Below, one piece after another: positions 1 to 7,380 of a stretch of DNA of 64,000 nucleotides. The position numbers were made by a program, and so were the translations under genes. This stretch comes from JACDAN01 sp963802375 (GTDB lineage Bacteria > Actinomycetota > Thermoleophilia > Gaiellales > Gaiellaceae). The DNA is taken from assembly GCA_963802375.1 (NCBI GenBank), contig CAWDIJ010000001.1, positions 53,541-117,540 on the forward strand. The letters are read 5' to 3'. The notes below the pieces were generated by a model. The model was not told where the DNA came from. It saw nothing but the letters and a program-made list of their open reading frames with translations, and made no database searches. The first letter of the stretch is position 1. The number at the start of each line of letters is the position of its first letter.

Positions 1-1111
1 CCTTGATCAGTGCGCGCCGGGTCGCCGCGTAGTCCTCAGAGAGCAGGCCGCGCAGCGGCACGTCGAAGTACGCCGGATCGGCGAGGTAGGCGTTGCGGTC
101 CGCGAACGCGTAGCGCGACGCTTCGAGGTAGTAATGCAGCGCCGCCTCGCGCGTCATCGTCGAGAGGGGGTAACCCTCGAGGATGTTCAGGGCTTCGCCG
201 ACAGTCGAGCCACCGCTCGATGGTGGGCCCATCGAGTACACGTCGTGCCCCCGGTAGTTCACATGGGTGGGAGCCCGCCCCAGGGCACGGTACGTGTGCA
301 GATCGCGCATCTTGATCACCCCGCGCCGCCAGACGTGGTTGGCCGTCGGACTGACGGCCGGATGCTGGACGGCCTCCACGAGCGCGTCCGCGACTGCCCC
401 ACGATAGAAGCCCTTGGCGCCGAGATGCGCGATGCGCTCGTACGTCCGGGCGAGCGCTGGGTTGGTGAACACCGTGCCGACGTCGCGCGGCGTTCCGTCG
501 GCGTCGAGGAAGAGCGCGGCGCTCGCCGGGATATCGTCGAACCAGTCTCGATTCGCATTCGCCTGATCGAACCAGACCTGGTCGATGACGTAGCCGTGAC
601 GTGCGACGTGAATCGCCGGCGCGAAGACCTCTGCGAGCGACATCGTCCCGAACTTCTCGAGCGCGTCGACCCATGTCGCGACCGTGCCGGGTACCCCGAC
701 GGAAAGGCCGCTGTAGCGAGCGTCGTTGAAGGGCAGCGGCGCGCCGTTCTCCCAGAAGGACGTCGAATGCATGGCCGCCGGCGCGGTCTCGCGCCCGTCG
801 ATCGTCGTCACGGCACCGCCGGAAGTCCGGAGAACCATGAAGCCGCCCCCGCCGATTCCACATGAGAACGGCTCGGTCACGCCCAGCACTGCTGCCGCGG
901 CGACGGCAGCGTCGATTGCGTTCCCGCCGCGGCGCAGGATGTCGATTCCCGTCTGCGTCGCCAGCCTCTCCACCGATGCGGCTGCGCCCCCCGTACCGAT
1001 TGAGGTGGGTGGCCCCGAGCCGCTTCCGACGTCTGCGGCAGCAGGAATCCCGAAAACGAGGGCGACTGCGGCGACAGGCGCGGCGAGTAGGTGCAGGCGC
1101 TTGAGGTACAT
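1..1111 (-). CDS. ggt: gamma-glutamyltransferase, N-terminal part (runs off window)
   Basis: Secreted gamma-glutamyltranspeptidase, which cleaves and transfers the gamma-glutamyl group of glutathione and related compounds. The reading frame opens at an ATG at 1111 behind an AGGGGGA ribosome site, starts with a signal peptide (LLAAPVAAVALVFGIPAAA) and continues without a stop to base 1, about 370 residues. Family hallmarks seen: GNAVDAAVAAA, GIGGGGFM, the GVPGTVATW segment and GPPSSGG. The autocatalytic Thr and the small subunit lie beyond the window edge. It follows the protease gene on the same strand but is separated from it by a strong hairpin, so it probably has its own promoter. Identification is from family motifs and is firm; the substrate is not testable here. 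Confidence 0.93.
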   Translation of the reverse strand, partial: MYLKRLHLLAAPVAAVALVFGIPAAADVGSGSGPPTSIGTGGAAASVERLATQTGIDILRRGGNAIDAAVAAAAVLGVTEPFSCGIGGGGFMVLRTSGGAVTTIDGRETAPAAMHSTSFWENGAPLPFNDARYSGLSVGVPGTVATWVDALEKFGTMSLAEVFAPAIHVARHGYVIDQVWFDQANANRDWFDDIPASAALFLDADGTPRDVGTVFTNPALARTYERIAHLGAKGFYRGAVADALVEAVQHPAVSPTANHVWRRGVIKMRDLHTYRALGRAPTHVNYRGHDVYSMGPPSSGGSTVGEALNILEGYPLSTMTREAALHYYLEASRYAFADRNAYLADPAYFDVPLRGLLSEDYAATRRALIK

Positions 1112-1205
1112 GGCTTCCCCCTCTGACGGCGTTGGCTGCGGCGACCCTACGCCTTGACCGTCCACGCGACAAGCCTGCATTGCTCGTCCTGAGTCTTCGT
1201 GGGAT

Positions 1206-1235
1206 GTGGAGGGGCGGCTCCGGCCGCCCCTCCAC
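1206..1235 (-). terminator. stem-loop terminator after the protease gene
   Basis: A perfect 13-bp stem (GTGGAGGGGCGGC / GCCGCCCCTCCAC) closes a TCCG tetraloop. It begins 8 bases after the stop codon of the minus-strand protease and lies upstream of ggt. No clear U-tract follows. Confidence 0.7.
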
Positions 1236-1242
1236 TCATGGG

Positions 1243-2046
1243 CTAGGCGTCCGGGTCCGGAACGAGCCCGAAGCGCGATAGGAACTCCTGGGCAACGTAA
1301 GTGTCCAGGCGGTACGTCAGGTCGGTCGCCCGGCACATCGCGTCGCCGGTGACCGTCAGCGAGACGAGCAGGTTGCTCGTCATCCCGCCGAGGAAGTGCG
1401 GCCCGCCAGAGTCGCCGTAGCAGGTACCGCCGCTCCCAGTCGACGGGTTCATGCTCAGGTTCAGCCACGTGGGCTTGAGCGAAAGGAACGACTGCTGAGC
1501 GGCCAGCCGCGCCTCCGGATCGGCGAACGCGTGCGGCCCCGTCTTCTTCGACGTCCGCGTGAGCCCGTAGCCGACGGCCGTGAACGTGAGCCCGCGGAGC
1601 TGCTGGCCGTAGGTGTTCAGCAGACCGAGCGTCGGCAGTTGCGCCGGCGTTGCCGACTGCGGCGTCGCGAGCGTCACGATCGCGATGTCGTAGGCGTCGG
1701 CGCCTCCGCCCGGCTGCCCGAAGTTCTCGTGGATCACGTAGCTCGAGACGGGGACGAGCCCGCTCGGCGAAGCCGACCCCTCGGCGTAGGTCGGGCTGAA
1801 CGTGACCGAGATCTCCTCGTCGGGCTCCCAGCCGGTCATGCAGTGAGCCGCGGTCAGGAACAGCGTCGAGCTGACGAGCGTGCCGGTGCAGAACTGATCA
1901 GGACCCGGGCTCTCCTCGTTCCAGTCGGCGACGAGTGCGCCGACGTTCGGATGCCGGTTCCCGTCGAGCTCGCCGAACGTAATCGCGCTCGCGGTCGTGG
2001 CTGCAACGAGAGCGGCCGTGGCGGCGAGCGCCAGGATCTTCCTCAT
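1243..2046 (-). CDS. secreted trypsin-like serine protease (S1)
   Basis: A 267-residue exported S1-family protease. The ATG at 2046 is preceded by AGGAGGGGG and begins a classical signal peptide (about residues 1-21). The catalytic triad is visible: His68 in TAAHC, Asp120 in AYDIAIV and Ser213 in GDSGGP, so it should be active. Cys pairs around His68 and Ser213 suggest extracytoplasmic disulfides. An upstream in-frame extension to 2154 is rejected because it lacks a ribosome site and would bury the signal peptide. A paralogue with the same layout lies at 49465-50385. The natural substrate is unknown. Confidence 0.93.
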   Translation of the reverse strand: MRKILALAATAALVAATTASAITFGELDGNRHPNVGALVADWNEESPGPDQFCTGTLVSSTLFLTAAHCMTGWEPDEEISVTFSPTYAEGSASPSGLVPVSSYVIHENFGQPGGGADAYDIAIVTLATPQSATPAQLPTLGLLNTYGQQLRGLTFTAVGYGLTRTSKKTGPHAFADPEARLAAQQSFLSLKPTWLNLSMNPSTGSGGTCYGDSGGPHFLGGMTSNLLVSLTVTGDAMCRATDLTYRLDTYVAQEFLSRFGLVPDPDA

Positions 2047-2465
2047 GGACCCCCTCCTATCGTGGATATTCGCGAGTCTATGCACCTGGCCCTCAGACTT
2101 CAGCCGTGAACGACGCACCGGCCACCACCGCTCGCGACCAGGCGCCGGAACCATCTCGAGCCGAGCCCGCCACCTGAACGGCCCGGACGAACCGCTAGCG
2201 CAACCGGCGATCCGCTAGCGCGATCCGGCGTTGTCTCCGCTGGTGACGCGAACTCGGCTTTGGGGGGAGAGAGTCTGGGCGCGGGGTCCTGCGGGCCCGC
2301 TCTAGAAAAACACCCGCTGCGGCGTTCCGAAACGTTGCTCCCACGCCATGCAAGCGTCCCTGGAATGAGTGATTGACCAGGCGCCTTTACCGTCGTAGGG
2401 TCGGCTTCCTGCGGCAAACGACGCGCGTCACGATTAGACGCGCGTCCTTAGAAAGGAGAGACCCT
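2047..2465. other. intergenic region between divergent genes
   Basis: About 420 bases between the minus-strand protease and the plus-strand small secreted protein. Two near-direct copies of a CCGCTAGCGC-type motif lie around 2190-2222 and a paired GACGCGCGTC element lies just before the next gene. No credible coding frame was found. The region must hold the two divergent promoters. Confidence 0.5.
2420..2446 (+). promoter_or_regulatory. paired palindrome / stem-loop before start of small secreted protein
   Basis: Two copies of the self-complementary decamer GACGCGCGTC (2420-2429 and 2437-2446) are separated by 7 bases. They can pair with each other as a 10-bp hairpin or act as a tandem operator. 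The element ends about 8 bases before the AAGGAGAG ribosome site of the 2466 gene, so control of that gene is likely but unproven. Confidence 0.45.
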
Positions 2466-2780
2466 ATGGCGAGGACAAAGTCCTTCCTCGCGGCTACAGC
2501 TTGTGCGGCCGCGGTTGCGGCTCTAGGTGCTGGTTCCGCGTTCGCCGGTGAGGTAACCGGAAACGGCAAGTGGATCGCCGGTTCGCCGGATGCGTCGCTG
2601 AACGGAAGGTCCGAATGCGCCTATTCAGGGCGAAACGACACCTATTCCGGAAATCCCGACGTTCCTGACGTGGATGGGTTCACACGGACCCAGTCTTGGG
2701 GACAGGTGGCCAGACACCTGCAGGGGGCAGCTGGCGGGGTTCCTGGCACAGCATGCAACCCAACTAAGAGCGCGGGCTAG
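2466..2780 (+). CDS. small secreted protein of unknown function
   Basis: A 104-residue exported protein. The ATG at 2466 follows GAAAGGAGAGACCCT and opens a signal peptide with an Ala-rich core ending near AGSAFAG (residue ~28). The mature part (about 76 residues) is polar, with two Cys residues and the segments GNGKWIAGSPDASLNGRSE and DGFTRTQSWGQV. I do not recognise the family by name. A strong terminator follows 18 bases downstream, so it is a monocistronic unit. It could be a surface or scaffold peptide; no enzymatic motif is visible. Confidence 0.8.
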   Translation: MARTKSFLAATACAAAVAALGAGSAFAGEVTGNGKWIAGSPDASLNGRSECAYSGRNDTYSGNPDVPDVDGFTRTQSWGQVARHLQGAAGGVPGTACNPTKSAG

Positions 2781-2798
2781 CTGACCGACTGACTAACT

Positions 2799-2823
2799 GG
2801 CCCCGAAGCTTGCCGTCGGGGCC
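2799..2823 (+). terminator. stem-loop terminator
   Basis: GGCCCCGA (2799-2806) pairs perfectly with TCGGGGCC (2816-2823) across a 9-base loop, 18 bases after the stop of the small secreted protein. Confidence 0.75.
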
Positions 2824-2929
2824 AACCGTTCTGTACACCGTTGAGCGGCCGGCCGCTCCTCGGACATCGAACTAGTCCGAATCATGGTCATGACCCGCCG
2901 GGTCGTCCCGCGTTGTCCGCCTAAACGAG

Positions 2930-3070
2930 GCGGCTCAGACGACCTTGAACCAGGTCTCGCGATCCCTGCGATCCCGTTCCGGCCGCACTCGACGTAGATC
3001 GTCCAGGTTCCGCCGGTCGTGCTCCGGCTCACGGTCCACGCCACCCGGCCGTTCGCAGCGCGCTTGGAAA
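2930..3070 (-). pseudogene. C-terminal fragment of a secreted-protein domain
   Basis: On the minus strand a frame reads GRVAWTVSRSTTGGTWTIYV then ECG, which resembles the C-terminal beta-sandwich segment (W-T-V..T.GTW.I.V.CG) of many actinobacterial exported proteins. It has no start region: its 5' side runs directly into the tRNA-Ala terminator. After the ECG motif the frame continues as low-complexity residues. Most likely a remnant, but chance similarity is possible. Confidence 0.25.
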
Positions 3071-3098
3071 CGAAACCCCCGTCTTAGCGGGGGTTTCG
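3071..3098 (-). terminator. terminator of tRNA-Ala
   Basis: CGAAACCCCC (3071-3080) and GGGGGTTTCG (3089-3098) form a perfect 10-bp stem with an 8-base loop, 5 bases beyond the 3' end of the minus-strand tRNA-Ala. Confidence 0.75.
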
Positions 3099-3102
3099 CC
3101 TA

Positions 3103-3175
<73 letters not shown>

Positions 3176-3483
3176 GCGCCCGGGCCAGTGTAGCGGCGGC
3201 GTCTTCGCGGAGGAGGCCGCGGACGTGCAGGAGAAGCGTCGGGCCGCGCGCGAGGGCGGCTGAACGACCTGGTACTCAGACGAGGGATCAGGGTGCGGCG
3301 GGGTCGGCGCCGATAAGCGACCTGGAATCGCTCGCGGAGCGGCTCGAGAGCTAGGAGGCCGAACGACGTCGGCGTGACGAGACGAGGCAGACGTTGCCGC
3401 CCCCGCCAGCAGTGGCGGGAGGCGGGAGCCGTCCGGCTCCAACGAGAGAGCCGCACGGCTCAAGCAAAGGAGACTTCCACTTC
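3176..3483. other. intergenic region upstream of collagen-like gene
   Basis: About 308 bases between the 5' end of tRNA-Ala (minus) and the collagen-like gene (plus). It must contain promoters for both. A GC-rich partial inverted repeat (GGGAGCCG / CGGCTCC) lies near 3423-3440. No convincing coding frame was seen. Confidence 0.4.
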
Positions 3484-4539
3484 ATGATGAAGTCACTACT
3501 GGTCGGCCTGGCAGCACTGCTCGTCCTCGCCACGGGGGCGACGGCTGCCGAGTCGAAGAAGAATCAGACCCGCAACGTGAACCGCCTGTGCGTGTGGGTG
3601 GAGCAGGGCGGGACGCCGGACACGGCCTGGGATCTGAAGGCCGTCAAGGCGTACACCGCGGTCAAGAAGACGTGCATCGTCGGCAAGCGTGGCAAGCCCG
3701 GCAAGAACGGGAAGAACGGCAAGGCCGGCGCCAAGGGTGCCACGGGAGCCACTGGTTCCCAGGGTAGTCAGGGTGTCGCTGGTGCTGTTGGTGCTCAGGG
3801 TTCTGTCGGTGCCACTGGCGCCGTCGGCGCAACGGGTGCCAAGGGTGAGACCGGCGCAACGGGTGCCACGGGTGCCACCGGTGCTCAGGGCATTCAAGGA
3901 GAGCGTGGACTCCAGGGCCTCATGGGCCCGGAGGGTCTGATGGGTTCTGCTGGTGCTCAGGGTATGCCGGGTGCTCCCGGTCCCCAGGGCCTCATTGGTG
4001 CCACGGGAGCCACCGGTGCTGCTGGAGCTACTGGCGCTGCTGGCACTCAGGGCCCCATTGGCGCAACCGGAGCTACCGGCGCTGCGGGTGCTATTGGACC
4101 TCAGGGCCCGATCGGTGCCACAGGTGCTATTGGACCTCAGGGTCCGATCGGTGCCACAGGTGCAACTGGTGCTCCGGGTGCACAGGGCCCTCCCGGCGTT
4201 CAGGGTCCTCCTGGCGTCAATGGTGATCCTGGTGTGCAGGGTCCGCCCGGTCCTTCCGGCGCTGACGGCGGCGCGATCCTCACGGTCGCTGGCACCACGG
4301 TCAACGGGGAGAAGACCTTCACGGTCGACTGCCCGGCGAACTACGCCGCAATCAGCGGTGGGTACGACATCCAGGGTTCGGTGACTGCCTCGTACCGCTC
4401 GGACAGTGAGGGCGTCGCGGTGGACGATGATCCGGACACGAACAACAACTCGTCCTGGACGATCACCCAGACGTCGGGTAACACCGGCTCTGGAGTGGCG
4501 TACGTCTACTGCATGGCGGTAGCACCCGTCACGCCGTAG
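3484..4539 (+). CDS. secreted collagen-like protein
   Basis: A 351-residue exported protein. The ATG at 3484 (an adjacent second ATG at 3487) follows AAAGGAGA; residues ~1-20 form a signal peptide. After a ~50-residue N-terminal domain comes an uninterrupted Gly-X-Y tract of about 65 triplets (roughly residues 67-263), rich in GAT/GAA and GPQ/GPI/GPP with a Lys-rich beginning (GKPGKNGKNGKAG). It ends in a ~85-residue globular domain with two Cys (TVDCPAN and VYCMAV) that could act as the trimerisation head. Bacterial collagen-like proteins form triple helices without hydroxyproline. Role unknown; surface adhesion or matrix is plausible. Two overlapping hairpins follow. Confidence 0.9.
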   Translation: MMKSLLVGLAALLVLATGATAAESKKNQTRNVNRLCVWVEQGGTPDTAWDLKAVKAYTAVKKTCIVGKRGKPGKNGKNGKAGAKGATGATGSQGSQGVAGAVGAQGSVGATGAVGATGAKGETGATGATGATGAQGIQGERGLQGLMGPEGLMGSAGAQGMPGAPGPQGLIGATGATGAAGATGAAGTQGPIGATGATGAAGAIGPQGPIGATGAIGPQGPIGATGATGAPGAQGPPGVQGPPGVNGDPGVQGPPGPSGADGGAILTVAGTTVNGEKTFTVDCPANYAAISGGYDIQGSVTASYRSDSEGVAVDDDPDTNNNSSWTITQTSGNTGSGVAYVYCMAVAPVTP

Positions 4540-4544
4540 CAACA

Positions 4545-4603
4545 GGGCAGGGGAACGTCCCTGCCCCGAGCCGCGCTGACTTCACCCGGCGCGCGGCTCG
4601 GGG
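4545..4603 (+). terminator. double hairpin terminator of the collagen-like gene
   Basis: Two overlapping perfect stems: GGGCAGGG/CCCTGCCC (4545-4566) and CCCCGAGCCGCGC/GCGCGGCTCGGGG (4564-4603). They share bases, so only one can form at a time. Confidence 0.65.
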
Positions 4604-4880
4604 AAGGGACGAACCCGACCGGAGGGCAGACCGATGCACGGATCCAGCGGTACGCAGTAGGGACGCCCTGCCCCGAGCCGCGCAGAGGTTGGTCCCCCGG
4701 CGCGGCAGCTCGGCACGCGGGTGCTGCTCCAGGCCTGCATCCTCCGTCAGGAGAAGAAGCTGGCGGACTTCGAGGAGCGCCTCGCCGGGGCGGCCCCGAG
4801 GGCGTCGCCATTCCAGACCCGGTGCGACGCGCGCCCCGGTTTGTCCCCCGGCGCGGCTCAGGAAGGGACGCGAGCCGATT
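4558..4880. repeat. three diverged copies of a GC-rich hairpin unit
   Basis: The 386-base gap between the collagen-like and the sulfite-oxidase-like genes carries three related units near 4558, 4667 and 4830. They share CCCTGCCCCGAGCCGCG and/or TCCCCCGGCGCGG followed by GCTC-rich ends and GGAAGGGACG. The first folds perfectly, the others imperfectly. No coding frame is credible in the gap. This looks like a locally multiplied palindromic element. Confidence 0.45.
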
Positions 4881-4925
4881 TCTCCAATCCGGCGGGCAGC
4901 CGTTACAGTCGCCGTGGAGGCTGTG

Positions 4926-5534
4926 ATGACGCCGATCATCTCCCGCGGCTTTCGGGGCCGGCGACGCGACGACGGCCCGCCCGACCGCGTCCCGCCGGGC
5001 CAGTACGCCACCGACGACTTCCCCGTCCTCTCGGCCGGCCCGACTCCGCACACCCCGCTCGAGGACTGGGACTTCACGATCGTCGGCGAGGTCGACGAGC
5101 TCCACCGCTGGACGTGGGAGGAGTTCCGCGCGCTTCCCAGCGAGGAAGTCACTGTCGACATCCACTGCGTGACGAAGTGGTCGAAGCTCGACACGACCTG
5201 GCAGGGCGTGCGGGTGGACACGCTGCTCGAAGGTGTCGAGACCTCCGCCGAGTACGTCGTCGCCTTCTGCGACGGCGGCTACACGACGAACCTGCCGATC
5301 GAGGACGTCCTCGACGGCAAGGCCTGGGTCGCGTACGCCTACGACGGCGAGCCGCTCGACCCCGAGCACGGCGGCCCCGCCCGGCTGCTCGTCCCGCACC
5401 TGTACTTCTGGAAGAGCGCGAAGTGGGTACGCGGCCTCCGGCTCACCGCGACCGACGAGCCCGGTTTCTGGGAGCAGAACGGCTACCACCTCTACGGCGA
5501 CCCGTGGCGGGAACAGCGGTACTGGGGCGACTGA
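4926..5534 (+). CDS. sulfite-oxidase-like molybdopterin oxidoreductase
   Basis: A 202-residue cytoplasmic protein of the sulfite oxidase-like (molybdopterin-binding) fold. Diagnostic segments: DWDFTIVGEV, the substrate/cofactor stretch VDIHCVTKWSKLDTTWQGV with the conserved Cys that ligates molybdenum, GYTTNLPIEDVL, and a C-terminal WKSAKWVRGL. No Tat signal is present, unlike YedY/MsrP. The ATG at 4926 follows TGGAGG; a GTG three bases earlier is an alternative. The next gene encodes an FAD/NAD reductase and overlaps it, so the two probably form an electron-transfer pair. The native substrate is unknown. Confidence 0.88.
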   Translation: MTPIISRGFRGRRRDDGPPDRVPPGQYATDDFPVLSAGPTPHTPLEDWDFTIVGEVDELHRWTWEEFRALPSEEVTVDIHCVTKWSKLDTTWQGVRVDTLLEGVETSAEYVVAFCDGGYTTNLPIEDVLDGKAWVAYAYDGEPLDPEHGGPARLLVPHLYFWKSAKWVRGLRLTATDEPGFWEQNGYHLYGDPWREQRYWGD

Positions 5535-6250
5535 CTTGGCGCGCCGCCGAGGCGGTCGAGGTCGTCCCCGAGACGCCGCGCGTCAAGACGCTCCGCCTCG
5601 AGGTTCCCGACTGGCCCGGCCACCTTCCCGGCCAGCACGTCGACGTCCGTCTGACGGCCGAGGACGGCTACCAGGCGCAGCGCAGCTACTCGATCGCCTC
5701 GCCGCCCGGCGCTCCGCAGCTCGAGCTGACCGTCGAGCTGATCGAGGACGGCGAGGTGTCGCCGTACCTGGCGGACGAGCTACAGCCCGGCGACCGATTC
5801 GAGCTCCGCGGCCCCGTCGGCGGCTACTTCGTCTGGGAGCCGTCCCGCGGCGGGCCGCTTCTGCTCGTCGCCGGCGGCTCGGGCGTCGTCCCGTTCAGGG
5901 CGATGCTCCGCCATCTCGTTGACCAGGGAGGCAGCGTGCCGGCCACCCTGCTCTTCTCCTCGCGAAGCTGGGACGACGTGATCTACCGGGAGGAGCTCGA
6001 GCGGCTCGACGGGGAGAACATTCGCCTCGTCCACACGCTGACGCGCGAGCAGCCGGAGGGCTGGGACGGCTATGCGCGGCGGGTGGACGCGGAGATGCTC
6101 GCCGCGGTCGGCCCCGGACCGGACGAGCGGCCGCACGTCTACGTCTGCGGCCCGACGCCGTTCGTCGAGACTGTCGCGAGCGCGCTCGTCGAGCTCGGCC
6201 ACGAGCCTGGCCGCATACGAACCGAACGCTTCGGACCCACTGGAGGATGA
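5504..6250 (+). CDS. FAD-binding ferredoxin-NADP-reductase-like oxidoreductase
   Basis: About 240 residues of ferredoxin-NADP+ reductase fold. FAD-binding motif RSYSIAS, the AGGSGVVPFRAML segment for NAD(P) phosphate, and the C-terminal CGPTPFVETV are all visible; there is no 2Fe-2S domain. Homology begins at TWRAAEAVEV (5534), so the start is uncertain: GTG 5504 is the nearest standard codon, giving a 31-base overlap with the preceding gene, while CTG 5531 would give a 4-base overlap. It likely supplies electrons to, or takes them from, the preceding molybdoenzyme. The DUF6510 gene follows after one base. Confidence 0.87.
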   Translation: MAGTAVLGRLTWRAAEAVEVVPETPRVKTLRLEVPDWPGHLPGQHVDVRLTAEDGYQAQRSYSIASPPGAPQLELTVELIEDGEVSPYLADELQPGDRFELRGPVGGYFVWEPSRGGPLLLVAGGSGVVPFRAMLRHLVDQGGSVPATLLFSSRSWDDVIYREELERLDGENIRLVHTLTREQPEGWDGYARRVDAEMLAAVGPGPDERPHVYVCGPTPFVETVASALVELGHEPGRIRTERFGPTGG

Positions 6251-6251
6251 G

Positions 6252-6503
6252 ATGAGACTGGACGGAAACGCGGCCGCCGGGCTTCTGCGCCAGGTCTTCG
6301 CGGTCGAGATGACTGAGGCGATCGGCACCTGCGCAGGGTGCGGCAAGGCCGAGGCGATCGGAGCCGTCGTCGTCTACGACCGCGCGCCGGGCACCGTTCT
6401 CCGCTGCCCGCACTGCGAGTCGGTGCTCGTCAAGCTCGTGACCGACGGCGAGCGCGTATGGGTCGATCTGCGGGGGGTTCGGACGCTCGAGTTGCGGGTC
6501 TAA
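6252..6503 (+). CDS. DUF6510 family zinc-ribbon protein
   Basis: An 83-residue protein with a four-Cys knuckle: C27-x2-C30 and C52-x2-C55 (TCAGCGK, RCPHCES), typical of a small zinc ribbon. It begins one base after the reductase stop codon, with GGAGGATGAG as ribosome site. This three-gene order (sulfite-oxidase-like, FAD reductase, DUF6510) recurs in actinobacteria as far as I recall, which suggests a functional unit. No catalytic residues are apparent; it may be an accessory or metal-delivery factor. Confidence 0.85.
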   Translation: MRLDGNAAAGLLRQVFAVEMTEAIGTCAGCGKAEAIGAVVVYDRAPGTVLRCPHCESVLVKLVTDGERVWVDLRGVRTLELRV

Positions 6504-6522
6504 GAACTCGTTCTCAGGCACC

Positions 6523-7380
6523 ATGCGGCCCGTGCGCCGCGTTCTCCTCGTCCTTGCGTTGCTCGCGGTTCTCGCGGGAGCCGTGGGCTGGACGTACGGC
6601 CCCTCGGAGCAGACGGCGCGATCGGATCGCTTCGACAGCACCGCCGCCTGGGTGTTCCTGAAGCGCCAGGTCGCCCTTGGGCCGCGCCCCGCCGGCTCGC
6701 AGAAGTCCCGGGAGCTGGGCGAGATCCTCCGCCGCTCGATCCCGCGGGGCCGATTCCAGGCCGTGCCGGGCGGACTGCGGAACGTCGTCGGGACGATTCC
6801 CGGACGGAACCCCCGCCGCAAGGTCGTCCTCGGCGCCCACTACGACTCGAAGGACCTGGCCGGCTTCGTCGGCGCGAACGACTCGGCCTCCGGGACCGCC
6901 GTCGTCCGCCAGCTGGCGCGCACGATCAAGCCGCGGCAGCTCCGCCCCACCCTGATCGTCGTCTTCTTCGACGGAGAGGAGGCGCCGCGCGGCAAGGACG
7001 CGGAGTTCGAGCGGTACGGCCTGCGCGGGAGCAAGGTCGCGGCTCGCGCGTTCCGCTCCGCCGAGGCGGCGATCGTCCTCGACTTCGTCGGAGATAAGGA
7101 GCTCGCGATCCCGCGCGACCAGTTCTCGAGCCGCCGGCTCTGGGCCGAGCTCCGAGCCGCCGCCCGGCGCACCGGCCACGCGCGCCACTTCCCCGCCCGC
7201 GAGCAGGGCGCAGTCCTGGACGACCATGTCCCGTTCATCCGCGCCGGGGTTCCCGCGATCGACTTGATCGACTTCGATTTCCCCTGCTGGCACCGGACGT
7301 GCGACGACCTCACCGCCGTCTCGCCGCGCAGCCTCGACGCTGTCGGCGAGACGATGATGGCCTTCCTCGCCGGTCTGTGA
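6523..7380 (+). CDS. membrane-anchored M28 family peptidase / glutaminyl-cyclase-like
   Basis: A 285-residue zinc peptidase-fold protein with an N-terminal membrane anchor (residues ~5-23). Ligands seen: His106 (GAHYDSK), Asp120 (GANDSASG), Glu152/153 (FFDGEEA), and a late HRTCDDL segment. The short form with the TRP-like C-terminal HxxCDDL resembles glutaminyl-peptide cyclotransferases as much as aminopeptidases, so the reaction is unsettled. The next gene starts inside its stop codon (GTGA overlap). Confidence 0.87.
   Translation: MRPVRRVLLVLALLAVLAGAVGWTYGPSEQTARSDRFDSTAAWVFLKRQVALGPRPAGSQKSRELGEILRRSIPRGRFQAVPGGLRNVVGTIPGRNPRRKVVLGAHYDSKDLAGFVGANDSASGTAVVRQLARTIKPRQLRPTLIVVFFDGEEAPRGKDAEFERYGLRGSKVAARAFRSAEAAIVLDFVGDKELAIPRDQFSSRRLWAELRAAARRTGHARHFPAREQGAVLDDHVPFIRAGVPAIDLIDFDFPCWHRTCDDLTAVSPRSLDAVGETMMAFLAGL

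Noticed and set aside
3496..4542. A 348-codon minus-strand frame opposite the collagen-like gene
   Set aside because: It is Thr/Ser/Arg low-complexity produced by reading the Gly-X-Y repeats backwards.
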